Shown: positions 45,402 to 55,011, numbered from the stretch's first letter. The stretch is 64,000 nucleotides of DNA from Aureimonas sp. Leaf427 (GCF_001425485.1 NZ_LMQW01000001.1:285016-349015), one strand, 5' to 3'. The notes: a model not told the origin generated them from the letters alone. Translations and numbers: made by a program.

Positions 45402-45962
45402 CTATTGCAGGTCCGTCGCGGAACCTTCATGGAGCCCGGTGCGAAGCGCGCCGCTGCGCCGCACCATGTAGCGCGCTTCGGCACCGTAGGGGACGAGCTT
45501 GGCGGGATCGGCGGAGGCGGTCTCGTCGACGAAACCGAAGCGGCTCCAGAAGGGCCCGGTTCCGTAGACCGAGATCAGCATCACGGCCGGAAAGCGCTCG
45601 CCGACGCCGAGGATGCGCCCGATCGCCTCGCCCGCAAGACCCCGCCCCCGGCATTCCGGCCCGAGCGCGATGTCGTGGAGATAGAGCGCGTCCGCCTCCG
45701 GATCGAGCCGGCCGAGCAGCGTGTCGAGCGGCGGCGGCGCGCCGAGCTTGGCGGGATGGGAGAGGATGTAGCCGGAGAGGCGCGCCTCGCCCGAAAGGCC
45801 GGGCAGCGCGAGGCAGCCTTGCGGAAAGAGCGCCAGCCGCTCGGCCATGACCTCCGGCCGCTCGAAGAAGCCGGGATGGACGACGGCGGCCAGCGCGTCG
45901 AGCCCCGACAGATCCTCGGGGCGAAGCGGACGCCAGCGGGAGGTTCCGGCCGGTTCGCTCAT
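45402..45962 (-). CDS. GNAT family N-acetyltransferase
   Basis: A 186-residue GNAT protein. The acetyl-CoA site is visible as LHDIALGPECRGRGLAGEAIGRIL near residues 94-117, and YGTGPFWSRFGFVDE is the typical beta-strand 6/7 region. Its start overlaps the stop of the upstream hydroxylase gene (ATGA), so the two form an operon. The substrate is unknown. Confidence 0.82.
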   Translation of the reverse strand: MSEPAGTSRWRPLRPEDLSGLDALAAVVHPGFFERPEVMAERLALFPQGCLALPGLSGEARLSGYILSHPAKLGAPPPLDTLLGRLDPEADALYLHDIALGPECRGRGLAGEAIGRILGVGERFPAVMLISVYGTGPFWSRFGFVDETASADPAKLVPYGAEARYMVRRSGALRTGLHEGSATDLQ

Positions 45963-46759
45963 CGGTGCTTGCGGCCTTCGCCGTAGAACATCTTCTCCCA
46001 GGCCTTGTGGGCCTTGTAGCCCTCGCGGATGAAAGGCGTGAAGACGGCGAGATTGAGCACCGCTTTGTTCGTGAGATTGGCGGGAAAGCGCAGCGGCTTC
46101 TCGAAATCGACGAAGAGCACCACGCGCACCTCGTCCGAGTGGTTCCAGGCCTCGTGCTCGTAGGCGTCGTCGAAGATCAGCGCCTCGCCTTCCTTCCAGT
46201 GCCGCGTCTCGGTGTCGATGCGGATGCCAACCTTGTCCGGCTGGTCCGGCACGATCAGGCCGAGATGGAAGCGCAGCACGCCGTTATACGGCCCGCGATG
46301 GGGCGGCAGGTGCTTGCCCGGCTCGAAGATCGAGAACATCGCGCTCTTGAGGCCGGGGATCTTCTGCAGGATGCGCCAGGTCTCGGGACACTGGCGGATC
46401 GCCTCCTCCGACTTGATGCCGTAGCCGCAGAGGAAGAAGGTCTTCCAGTTCTGGTCCGACGAGATGGAGCGCACCTCGGAAGAGATCTCGTGGAAGGCAG
46501 GCAGATCGCCCTTGCGCACCAGCACCTTGTCGAGCTCGGCGCGGATCGCCGTCCACTCCGCCTCGACCTCGCGCGCCCAGGGGAAATCGTCGGTCGGATA
46601 GACCGCCGGATTGCCGACCGCCGAATGGCGCAGATTGAGCTTCTCCGCCCCATCGACGAGCGTCTGCACGGCTTTGGCGACGAAGCCGCCGCGGGACATC
46701 GTGTCCTCGAGCCCTTCCGTCTTGGCCTTCTGCGTCTTCTGCTGGATGCGCTGGTCCAT
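45959..46759 (-). CDS. Aspartyl/asparaginyl beta-hydroxylase family protein (LpxO-like)
   Basis: A 266-residue Fe(II)/2-oxoglutarate dioxygenase of the Asp/Asn hydroxylase family that includes the lipid A hydroxylase LpxO. Visible are the iron-ligand region LPPHRGPYNGVLRFHLGL near residues 153-170 and the second ligand segment FDDAYEHEAWNHSDEVRVVLFVD near 202-224. Lipid A or ornithine-lipid hydroxylation are both possible; protein hydroxylation is less likely. The ATG at 46759 follows a GAGGG site. It is the first gene of a two-gene operon with the GNAT gene. Confidence 0.85.
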   Translation of the reverse strand: MDQRIQQKTQKAKTEGLEDTMSRGGFVAKAVQTLVDGAEKLNLRHSAVGNPAVYPTDDFPWAREVEAEWTAIRAELDKVLVRKGDLPAFHEISSEVRSISSDQNWKTFFLCGYGIKSEEAIRQCPETWRILQKIPGLKSAMFSIFEPGKHLPPHRGPYNGVLRFHLGLIVPDQPDKVGIRIDTETRHWKEGEALIFDDAYEHEAWNHSDEVRVVLFVDFEKPLRFPANLTNKAVLNLAVFTPFIREGYKAHKAWEKMFYGEGRKHR

Positions 46760-46844
46760 GCTGCTGCCCTCGCGTTCCGGTGCCGGCATCGCCGTCGCAC
46801 CGATCGACACCGGACATAGCGGCGGCGACGCCCTTGTCACAAGT

Positions 46845-48263
46845 CTATTGAAAATCGAATCCGCCGAGCCCCGTCACCGCTTCGTCCAGCGCGAGCGGGC
46901 GCGTCAGGGGCGGGGCGGCGCGCGCGAGGCATCCCTGGCGCTCGCAGAGCCGGCAGGCGGGCCCGACCGGCGTCGCCCGGCGGCCCTCGCCCATCGCCCG
47001 GCCATAGACGGTCTGCCCGGCCAGCGCGGCATCGAGCCCGAGCAGGATCGCGGTGCGCCGGGGCCGCTCGCCGAAGCCCGCCGCCGGCCCCTCCACCGTG
47101 CGCGCGATGGTGAGGAAGGCCGCGCCGTCCGGCATCTCGACGGTCTCGACGAGCACGCGCCCGCCTTCCGCGAAGGTGGAATGGATGAGAAGCTTGGGGC
47201 AGTCGCCGCCGAAGCGCTGGGCGGGAAAGCCGCGCGCGCCGGCCCGGCGCAGCCGGTTGCCCGCGCCGTCCGCCTCCACGAGAAAGAAGGGCAGGCCGGG
47301 CGCGGCCTGACGCTGGAGCGTCGTCAGCCGCGTCGCCGCCTGCTCGAACGAGGCCTCGAAGCGATGGCTGAGAACCTCGATATCGTAGTGCACGCGCTCC
47401 GCGGCGGCCTGGAACGGCGCATAGGGCATGATCAGCGCATGGGCCGCATAGCGCAGAAGCTCGAACCTTGCGAGCCGCAGCGCCTCGGCGCTGGCGAAGC
47501 CGAAGGTCTCGGCCTCCGCGGCGATGGCGCCGCCGAAGGCGAGCAGCGCCACCTCCGTCGCGACCTCGCGCAGCCGGTCGGCGGGCGACAGGCGCTCGGA
47601 GACGAAGAGGCGACGCGAATGGCGGTCGAAGCGCCGGCGCCAGAGCGGCATGGTCTCGACCGGCAGGATGCGCACGGCGACCTCGTGCTCGCGCCGCAGC
47701 CAGCCCCGCAGGAGGCCCATCAGGTCGTCGCCCGCGCCGAGCGTCGCGCGAAAGGCCTCCGCCGCCCCCTCCACCACGGGAAAATGGTTCGGCCGGTTCT
47801 CGAAGACCTCCTGCACCTCGTCGCTCGGCAGGCGCGCGCCGGTGGCGCGGGTCTGGTGGCCCTCGTGGGCGAGCAGCGCCGAGAGATCGGAGAGCCGGTC
47901 CTGGCTCTCGCGATAGGCGCGGTAGAGCTTGGCGATTCCGGCTGCGATGTTGGGCGCGCCCTCCGCCACCTCCACCAGCTCGCCGTCGCCGGGAAGCTCG
48001 GCGGAGAGAAGAGGATCGGCGAAGACGGCGCGCAATTCGGCCGCCGTGCCCGGCCCGTCCCCGCGCAGGTCCGCCAGATCGAGATCGAAGACCTCCGCCA
48101 TCTTGAGGATGAGCTGGACGGTGAGCGGGCGCTGGTTGCGCTCGATGAGGTTCAGATAGGAGGGCGAGATGCCGAGGCGCTGGGCCATGGCCGTCTGCGT
48201 CAGGCCGAGCCCGCTGCGCACGCGCCGGATGCGGGGCCCGGCGAAGATCTTGTTTTCGGCCAA
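46845..48263 (-). CDS. XRE-family short-chain fatty acid regulator (ScfR/RamB type)
   Basis: A 472-residue regulator with an N-terminal XRE helix-turn-helix (IRRVRSGLGLTQTAMAQRLGISPSYLNLIE, about 10-40), a central IrrE-like metallopeptidase region and a C-terminal DUF2083 domain with cysteines (CRLCERQGCLARA). Such proteins sense acyl-CoA or acetate status and control glyoxylate-shunt and propionate genes. The start is taken as TTG 48263, preceded by GGAGAG eight bases upstream; a TTG 14 codons earlier falls inside a palindrome. It is divergent from aceA, its obvious target. Confidence 0.85.
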   Translation of the reverse strand: MAENKIFAGPRIRRVRSGLGLTQTAMAQRLGISPSYLNLIERNQRPLTVQLILKMAEVFDLDLADLRGDGPGTAAELRAVFADPLLSAELPGDGELVEVAEGAPNIAAGIAKLYRAYRESQDRLSDLSALLAHEGHQTRATGARLPSDEVQEVFENRPNHFPVVEGAAEAFRATLGAGDDLMGLLRGWLRREHEVAVRILPVETMPLWRRRFDRHSRRLFVSERLSPADRLREVATEVALLAFGGAIAAEAETFGFASAEALRLARFELLRYAAHALIMPYAPFQAAAERVHYDIEVLSHRFEASFEQAATRLTTLQRQAAPGLPFFLVEADGAGNRLRRAGARGFPAQRFGGDCPKLLIHSTFAEGGRVLVETVEMPDGAAFLTIARTVEGPAAGFGERPRRTAILLGLDAALAGQTVYGRAMGEGRRATPVGPACRLCERQGCLARAAPPLTRPLALDEAVTGLGGFDFQ

Positions 48264-48298
48264 TATCCCGGCTCTCCGATGCGGCGTCGCGACGATTT

Positions 48299-48331
48299 GT
48301 GACAAACCTTGTCAAACTCTGACCGTGACAA
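48299..48331. promoter_or_regulatory. Operator-like repeats between scfR-type gene and aceA
   Basis: GACAA-acc-TTGTC (48301-48313) is a perfect inverted repeat. GTGACAA occurs at 48299 and again at 48325, 26 bp apart, and a further GTCACAA lies at 48358. Clustered copies between the divergent regulator and isocitrate lyase genes fit an operator array for the regulator. No other strong feature is seen in this 245-bp region. Confidence 0.5.
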
Positions 48332-48508
48332 TCTTTACAGATTTACTGCGCCGCACCGTCACAAGCAAGACAGACCGACCCCTTTCAAGCCGGCGGATCG
48401 GCTTCTTGATCTGGACCGATCCGTCGCCGGATGTCACATCCTACACACGCCGAACGGAGACAGACTGAACCGACGGCTTCCGCGAGACCCGCAGTAGGAT
48501 GGCACCAA

Positions 48509-49795
<1,287 letters not shown>

Positions 49796-49801
49796 GATCA
49801 A

Positions 49802-49875
49802 GAGGCATTGAAAATGCCTCGCGATCAACCGCTTGCGAATGTCTCGAGCCTCTGACGCAATCGAGACATTCGCAA
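49802..49875. terminator. Two strong hairpins downstream of aceA
   Basis: GAGGCATT-gaa-AATGCCTC (49802-49820), a perfect 8-bp stem, begins seven bases after aceA. A second, perfect 15-bp inverted repeat (49833-49847 and 49861-49875, loop 13) follows. Neither is followed by a T-tract. They may stabilise the aceA message, terminate it with Rho, or be part of a small RNA. Confidence 0.6.
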
Positions 49876-49999
49876 TCTCTTCAACGGCCGGATGCGTGAG
49901 CATCCTCGAACGTTGGCATAATGCCTGACTTCGGGCGCCCCGTTCCGGGCGCCCGACCTTCGGCCACGACCAGACCCCATCCTTCTAGGGAGAGAGACC

Positions 50000-50263
50000 A
50001 TGAGTGCTGTCGCCGAAACCACCGACCTTCGCCCCAAGACCCGCGTCCGCGAGCGCGCCGAGGAGCAGTCCTCCGCGATGGACGACACCCAGCAGTCCGC
50101 CATCCGCATGCTGGCCAACGACCTCCATCGCCTGAACCAGTCGGTCATGCGCGCCGTCGAGTCCGGCGTCTCCGTCGAACTCGTCCGCTCCGCCCGCCAC
50201 CATTCCGGCGCCGGCAACTGGGGCGACCTTCTGATCCCCGTCGTCGTCAAGACGGAGAGCTGA
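50000..50263 (+). CDS. Small conserved-looking hypothetical protein downstream of aceA
   Basis: An 87-residue protein with no family I can name. After a charged, disordered N-terminus of about 25 residues, a helical core (SAIRMLANDLHRLNQSVMRAVESG) leads to VELVRSARHHSGAGNWGDLLIP. The last motif, with His-His and Trp, looks like a conserved feature. A GGGAGAGAG ribosome site is well placed before the ATG. Its position after isocitrate lyase, with its own terminator, suggests an independent small transcript. Confidence 0.7.
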   Translation: MSAVAETTDLRPKTRVRERAEEQSSAMDDTQQSAIRMLANDLHRLNQSVMRAVESGVSVELVRSARHHSGAGNWGDLLIPVVVKTES

Positions 50264-50325
50264 CGGCCGCGAAAACGGCAAAGCGCCGGACTGCGGAACG
50301 AACTCGTGACGGGGAGACACGCGAG

Positions 50326-50356
50326 GGGAGTGGATGCGCGAGCATCCGCTCCCTTT
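50326..50356 (+). terminator. Hairpin terminator after the small gene
   Basis: GGGAGTGGATGC and GCATCCGCTCCC pair over 12 bases (one G-T) around a GCGA loop and are followed by TTTGTGT. It lies 62 bp after the small gene and before the brnTA promoter. Confidence 0.6.
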
Positions 50357-50397
50357 GTGTTTGGGATCGCATGGCGGAAGACATCCCGCATTCTAAG

Positions 50398-50409
50398 CCG
50401 TATATACGG
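50398..50409. promoter_or_regulatory. Palindromic operator before the second brnTA
   Basis: CCGTATATACGG, a perfect 12-bp palindrome, ends four bases before the brnT ATG at 50413. BrnA-type antitoxins repress their own operon by binding such sites near the promoter. An earlier in-frame ATG (50371) would place this palindrome inside the coding region, so the later start is favoured. Confidence 0.6.
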
Positions 50410-50412
50410 GAT

Positions 50413-50667
50413 ATGGAGATCGTCTGGGACGAGCCGAAGCGACGCGCCAACCTTGCCAAGCACGGGATGGACTTCGTCGATCTCGACCTCCGCTTCTTCG
50501 AGGAGGCCGTGATCGGCCCCGCCAAGAACGGGCGCAGGCTCGCGGTCGGACGGCTCGACGGCATCGTGACGGTCGTCTTCGCACATCTCGGGACGGAAGG
50601 CATTTCCGTCATCAGCATGCGCCCGGCCTCCGCCAGGGAAAGGAAGAACCATGGCGAAACCCTTTGA
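50413..50667 (+). CDS. brnT: BrnT-family ribonuclease toxin (second copy)
   Basis: An 84-residue BrnT toxin: WDEPKRRANLAKHGMDFVDLDLRFF at the N-terminus, the core strand GIVTVVFAHLG and the C-terminal ISVISMRPASARERK motif. It is clearly different in sequence from the copy at 25.3 kb, so it is not a recent duplicate. It overlaps brnA by 17 bp. The start at 50413 follows a palindromic operator; 50371 is a less likely alternative. Confidence 0.85.
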   Translation: MEIVWDEPKRRANLAKHGMDFVDLDLRFFEEAVIGPAKNGRRLAVGRLDGIVTVVFAHLGTEGISVISMRPASARERKNHGETL

Positions 50668-50995
50668 CCCCGCGCATGCCGCCGCGAACGGCTACACGCG
50701 CGACGACTGGGACGCGGTCGACAGTCCCGAACTGACCGAGGAGGAACTGGCGGAGTTCAAACCGATGCGCGAGGCCCTGCCCGACCTCCATGCCGCTCTT
50801 CGAGCGGCGCGACAGCGTGGACCGGCCCGAACGAAGACGCCGGTCTCCATCCGCCTCGACGACGATCTTCTCGCCAAGCTCCGCGCCTCCGGTCCCGGCT
50901 GGCAGAGCCGCGTCAACGATGCGGTCCGGCGCATGATCGAGGATGGCGGCGACACCGGCGAAGGAGATCGGGTTCAGCGGGCGACACGGTCGTAG
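50651..50995 (+). CDS. brnA: BrnA-family antitoxin (second copy)
   Basis: A 114-residue antitoxin. The C-terminal half KTPVSIRLDDDLLAKLRASGPGWQSRVNDAVRRMIE is the ribbon-helix-helix-like domain of BrnA. The N-terminal half (YTRDDWDAVDSPELTEEELAEFKPMREALP) is acidic and binds the toxin. It overlaps the end of brnT, as expected. The last 12 residues are a basic tail. Confidence 0.85.
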   Translation: MAKPFDPAHAAANGYTRDDWDAVDSPELTEEELAEFKPMREALPDLHAALRAARQRGPARTKTPVSIRLDDDLLAKLRASGPGWQSRVNDAVRRMIEDGGDTGEGDRVQRATRS

Positions 50996-51049
50996 GTCGA
51001 GTACGAGACCCGATGGCGACGGGGAGGATGCAAATCCGCTCGAACACAC

Positions 51050-51160
51050 ATGAAAAACGGGATTGGTCGGATTGCTCCCAACAAAGCTATCGAATGGGCC
51101 GACAAGCGGTTCGGGACCGTGAAACTTCATCGCAATAGCGTGCTCTTGGTCGACATGTGC
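51050..51160 (+). pseudogene. Remnant of a third brnA antitoxin
   Basis: The translation IGRIAPNKAIEWADKRFG followed by TVKLHRNSVLL matches, position for position, the N-terminal part of the BrnA encoded at 25.0-25.3 kb (IGWVDPDDAPEWTDEMFE, then RADLHENGVLV). The similarity stops after about 35 residues; the DNA-binding half and a partner toxin are missing. It is best read as debris of an antitoxin gene, though the frame runs on without homology. Confidence 0.5.
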
Positions 51161-51167
51161 CCGTCGA

Positions 51168-51623
51168 TCAGCCGCCGATCGACTGGAAGATGGATAGAAG
51201 GTCGATGCCGGCAAATCGCAGGATCACGACGAGGCCTATCAGACAGAGCGTGTAGAGAGACGCTGCCACCATCGAGTTCCAGACCGCGGTCCAGAACGTT
51301 CCGCGCAATGCGTCCTCGCGGATGCGCGGCGTGTTCTCGTCGATGACGGAGCTTGCAAATGCGAGAAGGACGGCATCCGCCTCCTTCTGCGCGCCGGCGA
51401 TGCGCGTGTTCGTCCAGGTGCGGATGTACTCGTCGAGTTCTCCGGCATTGGGCTTGCGCCCGATGCGCTCGAAAAAGTCCGTCGCCCACTCACGCTTCGC
51501 GATCTTATAGAGACAATAAGCGACCATTCCCGGAAGAACCTGATCTTCCGGAAGAGTGACGTTCACGAATCGTTCGAAGATAGGATTGTAGTGACGCTCC
51601 TCGGAGCCTCGCACGTCACTCAC
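51168..51623 (-). CDS. Membrane-anchored hypothetical protein (unknown two-gene module)
   Basis: A 151-residue protein I do not recognise. The N-terminal part is soluble and helical (GMVAYCLYKIAKREWATDFF; DEYIRTWTNTRIAG; ASSVIDENTPRIREDALRG). One strong transmembrane segment follows near residues 118-138 (SLYTLCLIGLVVILRFAGI), with a short C-terminal tail. The GTG at 51623, one base after the stop of the upstream small gene, is taken as the start. The pair lies among brnTA modules, which suggests an accessory, perhaps defence or stress-related, role; this is inference from position only. Confidence 0.6.
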   Translation of the reverse strand: MSDVRGSEERHYNPIFERFVNVTLPEDQVLPGMVAYCLYKIAKREWATDFFERIGRKPNAGELDEYIRTWTNTRIAGAQKEADAVLLAFASSVIDENTPRIREDALRGTFWTAVWNSMVAASLYTLCLIGLVVILRFAGIDLLSIFQSIGG

Positions 51624-51624
51624 G

Positions 51625-51831
51625 TCAGTTTCCCGACTTGACCGTCTCGATAGCGGTTCGCAACCGAACGCCGGCCGCATCCTTTGCCGAAGCGAATGTG
51701 CCGCCCTTCACCACCTTGACGCGCCCCATTCCCGGCACATCGATCGTGTCGATGAAACGGCCCGAGGCAAGAGTCCTCGACGTCGTGGCGGTCCGACCTT
51801 TACGCGGCTCTGCGACCTTCGCGGACGTCAT
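51625..51831 (-). CDS. Small basic hypothetical protein (partner of the membrane protein)
   Basis: A 68-residue protein with a basic, disordered N-terminus (AEPRKGRTATTSRTLASGRF) and a C-terminal helix (KDAAGVRLRTAIETV). It has no family I can name. Its stop is one base before the GTG of the membrane protein, so the two are translated together. Short proteins with an SRTxxxGRF segment often sit beside toxin-like genes, but that is only an impression. Confidence 0.55.
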   Translation of the reverse strand: MTSAKVAEPRKGRTATTSRTLASGRFIDTIDVPGMGRVKVVKGGTFASAKDAAGVRLRTAIETVKSGN

Positions 51832-52050
51832 CGATTCAACTCCGAGGGAAGCCAGGCAAGAAACCGAGCCAAGTCACATTGTGCTAGCCGAGATAGGATA
51901 TGGCAACGGGGGCCGGTGAGACAAACGCCGGAATCATCGATTCCGTCGATAGAGGGGTCGTCGGGTACGCGCCACTTCCGCCGTCGGCACCTTTCCCCCG
52001 GTTCGCGCCCCGGCTATGCTTCGGGCTCGATTCAGCCCCCGAAAGAATTC

Positions 52051-53592
52051 ATGTCGGACACGACCAAATCGAAATCCTCGCGGCCCACGACGCCGGATAG
52101 GATCGACCGCAAGCGCTTGTCCGCGGGGGGAGCCGTGCCGGAGGCGACGGCGGTGAAGCCGGCCGCGAGCCCGCGCGATGCGGCGCCCGTCATCCTCCAG
52201 CCCGACGAGACCCGCGAGTTCGTGGAATCCAAGCGCGGCGTGCGCTCCATGGCGGAGGCGTCCGAGTGGCTGCGCGCCCGGGGCATCGAGGATATCGAGT
52301 GCATCACGCCCGATCTGGCGGGCGTGGCGCGCGGCAAGATGATGCCGGCCAAGAAGTTCACGGGCAACACCTCGCTCGCTTTGCCCTCGGCCCTCTTCAT
52401 GCACACGATCTCGGGCGAATATCCCGAGGAGACCGGCGAGTTCCGCTATTCGCCGAACGACGGCGACCTGAAGCTCGTGCCCGATCTCTCCACGCTCTCG
52501 ACCGTCCCCTGGGAGAGCGATCCGACCGCGCAGATCATCTGCGATCTCGTCGACACAGGCGGGGCCGCCGTCGGCTATACGCCGCGCAACGTCCTGAAGC
52601 GCGTGCTCGCCCTCTACGAGAACCAGGGCTGGGAGCCGATCGTCGCGCCCGAGATCGAGTTCTACCTCGTCTCCAAGAACGTCGATCCCGACTATCCGCT
52701 GACGCCCCCGATCGGCCGTTCGGGCCGGATGATCCAGAGCGGGCAGGCCTATTCGATCGGCGGCGTCAACGAGTTCGACGAGCTGATCGACGACATCTAC
52801 CATTTCTCGGAAGCCCAGGGGCTCGAGATCGACACGCTGATCCACGAGGACGGCGCGGCGCAGCTGGAGATCAACCTGCGGCACGGCAGCCCGATCGAGC
52901 TTGCCGATCAGGTCTTCATGTTCAAGCGGACCATCCGCGAAGCGGCCATGAAGCACGACATCTACGCGACCTTCATGGCCAAGCCCATCCAGGGCCAGCC
53001 GGGCTCGGCCATGCACATCCACCAGTCGGTGATCGACAAGCGGACGGGCGCCAACGTCTTCTCGGAGGAGGACGGCTCGCCCTCGCAGCTTTTCTACCAC
53101 TTCATCGGCGGCATGCAGCGCTACGTGCCGGCGGCGCTCGTGATGATGGCGCCTTACGTCAATTCCTATCGCCGCCTGACCTACGGCATGTCCGCGCCCA
53201 CCAACAACGCCTGGGGCTACGACAACCGCACGACGGCCTTCCGCGTGCCGACCTCGGACGCCTCCGGCCGGCGCGTCGAGAACCGGCTGCCCTCCTCCGA
53301 CGCCAATCCCTACCTGGCGCTCGCCGCCTCGCTGGCCTGCGGCTATCTCGGCATGGTCGGCGGCCTCCAGCCGGACGAACCGACCGACCGCACGGTCAAC
53401 GAGGACGGCGTCATCTCGCTGCCGCGCGGGCTTCTGGAAGCCGTCGCCGTCTTCGAGGCGGAAAAGGCGTTCCACGAGGTCTTCTCGCGCGAGTTCGTCG
53501 GCACCTATGCCGGCATCAAGCGCGGCGAGTTCGAGACCTTCATGCAGGTGATCAGCCCCTGGGAGCGCGAGTTCCTGCTCCTGAACGTCTGA
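52051..53592 (+). CDS. puuA: Glutamine synthetase-family protein, probably gamma-glutamylputrescine synthetase
   Basis: A 513-residue member of the type I glutamine synthetase family. Catalytic features are VAPEIEFYLVSK, EDGAAQLEINLRHG, GSAMHIHQSV and the C-terminal VENRLPSSDANPYLALAASL. The first 55 residues are a disordered extension beyond the usual family start. The overlapping downstream gene encodes a PuuB-like oxidase, which favours glutamylation of putrescine or another amine over ammonia assimilation. The GS adenylylation loop is absent. Confidence 0.8.
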   Translation: MSDTTKSKSSRPTTPDRIDRKRLSAGGAVPEATAVKPAASPRDAAPVILQPDETREFVESKRGVRSMAEASEWLRARGIEDIECITPDLAGVARGKMMPAKKFTGNTSLALPSALFMHTISGEYPEETGEFRYSPNDGDLKLVPDLSTLSTVPWESDPTAQIICDLVDTGGAAVGYTPRNVLKRVLALYENQGWEPIVAPEIEFYLVSKNVDPDYPLTPPIGRSGRMIQSGQAYSIGGVNEFDELIDDIYHFSEAQGLEIDTLIHEDGAAQLEINLRHGSPIELADQVFMFKRTIREAAMKHDIYATFMAKPIQGQPGSAMHIHQSVIDKRTGANVFSEEDGSPSQLFYHFIGGMQRYVPAALVMMAPYVNSYRRLTYGMSAPTNNAWGYDNRTTAFRVPTSDASGRRVENRLPSSDANPYLALAASLACGYLGMVGGLQPDEPTDRTVNEDGVISLPRGLLEAVAVFEAEKAFHEVFSREFVGTYAGIKRGEFETFMQVISPWEREFLLLNV

Positions 53593-54908
53593 TGGGAACG
53601 CCCCCCTCCTCCGGCCCGGCCGGCGATCCGCCCTACCAGTCTCCGATCTCGCCCGGCCGGTCCTGGTACGAGGATTCGGTTCCCGAGCGCCCGCGCTATC
53701 CCAAACTCGAGGGCGATCTCGATACGGACGTGCTGGTCGTCGGCGGCGGGTTCACGGGCCTTTCGGCCGCGGCCCATCTGGCGAGCGCTGGCATCGACGT
53801 CGCCGTGGTGGAAGCCGCCCGCTTCGGCGACGGAGCGTCGGGCCGCAACGGCGGCCAGCTCGGCACGGGACAGCGCCTCTGGTCCTCCGAACTGGCGGAG
53901 CGCTACGGCGCCGAGCGCGCCAAGGCGCTGTTCGACCTCGCCGAGGATGCCAAGGCCCATCTTCTCGACTTCACCGCGGCCCATGGCATCGAGGTCGATT
54001 TCCGCCGGGGCCAGCTCTCGGTCGCCCACAAGCAGCGCTACGTCGCCGATTACGAGGCGCAGGCGGAAGACCTGTCCGCCAACTACGACTATCCCCATGC
54101 CCGCTTCATGGGACCGGAGGAGACCGCCGCGCGCACCGGCTCAAAGCGCTATTTCGGCGGAATGGACGACCAGGGGACGGGGCACATCCACCCGTTGAAG
54201 CTCCTCGTCGGCACGGCGAAAGTGGCCGCGGCCGCCGGGGCGAAGCTCTTCGAGGAGACGCCCATCCTGTCGCTGACGGGAACGGGAAGCGTGCTCGCGA
54301 CCACCCGGACGGGCCGCATCCGCGCAAGCCGCGCGCTCGTCGCGACCAACGCCCATGGCGGCGATCTCAGCGAGGCGGCGGCGCGCCACATCATGCCGAT
54401 CCGCTCCTTCATCGGGGCGACGGAGCCGCTGGCCGAACCAGAACGCGTCATCCCGGGCGGCGAGTCCGTCGACGATTCGCGCTTTTCCGTGCGCTACTTC
54501 CGCAAGAGCGCGGACGGGCGCCTGCTCTTCGGCGGGCGCGAGGCCTATACGTCCGAGACCGGCGACATCTCGGCGCATATCCGCCGGCAGATCGCGGAGG
54601 TCTATCCGCATCTGAAGGACGTGCCGATCAGCCATGCCTGGGGCGGCTCGGTCGGCATCACCATGGAGCGGCTTCCCTATGTGCGCCAGGTCGAGCCCGG
54701 CATCACGGCGATCGGCGGCTTTTCCGGCCATGGCGTCATGATGGCGAACTTCGCCGGCCGTCTCTTCGCCGAGCGCCTGTCGGGAAACCGCGACCGGCTG
54801 GCCCTTCTGGAAGACCTCGAAATCACGCCGTTTCCCGGCGGACGCGCCCTTCGAACACCGCTTCTGGTCCTCGCCATGACGTGGTACGCCCTCAGGGACC
54901 GCTTCTGA
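53592..54908 (+). CDS. puuB: FAD-dependent gamma-glutamylputrescine oxidase-like protein
   Basis: A 438-residue DAO-family flavoenzyme. The dinucleotide motif VLVVGGGFTGLSAAAHLASAG is near residues 48-68 and the PuuB-typical SGRNGGQLGTGQR follows near 85-97. The C-terminal GGFSGHGVMMANFAGRLFAE is the second FAD contact. Its ATG overlaps the puuA stop (TGATG). The enzyme would oxidise gamma-glutamylputrescine to the aldehyde, with H2O2 release, linking to the potFGHI importer. Confidence 0.85.
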   Translation: MGTPPSSGPAGDPPYQSPISPGRSWYEDSVPERPRYPKLEGDLDTDVLVVGGGFTGLSAAAHLASAGIDVAVVEAARFGDGASGRNGGQLGTGQRLWSSELAERYGAERAKALFDLAEDAKAHLLDFTAAHGIEVDFRRGQLSVAHKQRYVADYEAQAEDLSANYDYPHARFMGPEETAARTGSKRYFGGMDDQGTGHIHPLKLLVGTAKVAAAAGAKLFEETPILSLTGTGSVLATTRTGRIRASRALVATNAHGGDLSEAAARHIMPIRSFIGATEPLAEPERVIPGGESVDDSRFSVRYFRKSADGRLLFGGREAYTSETGDISAHIRRQIAEVYPHLKDVPISHAWGGSVGITMERLPYVRQVEPGITAIGGFSGHGVMMANFAGRLFAERLSGNRDRLALLEDLEITPFPGGRALRTPLLVLAMTWYALRDRF

Positions 54909-55011
54909 AACGCCGGCGCGCCGCCGCGGTTTCGGAAGCTGGGAACGGATCGATCCTCCATGGTGGCGGTCGGCGAGACTTGCTTCGGAGCGTCTAGGTT
55001 CCACCTATGAG

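Noticed and set aside
52051-53592. glnA, the ammonia-assimilating glutamine synthetase
   Set aside because: The adenylylation loop is missing, and the overlapping PuuB-like oxidase gene points to amine glutamylation.
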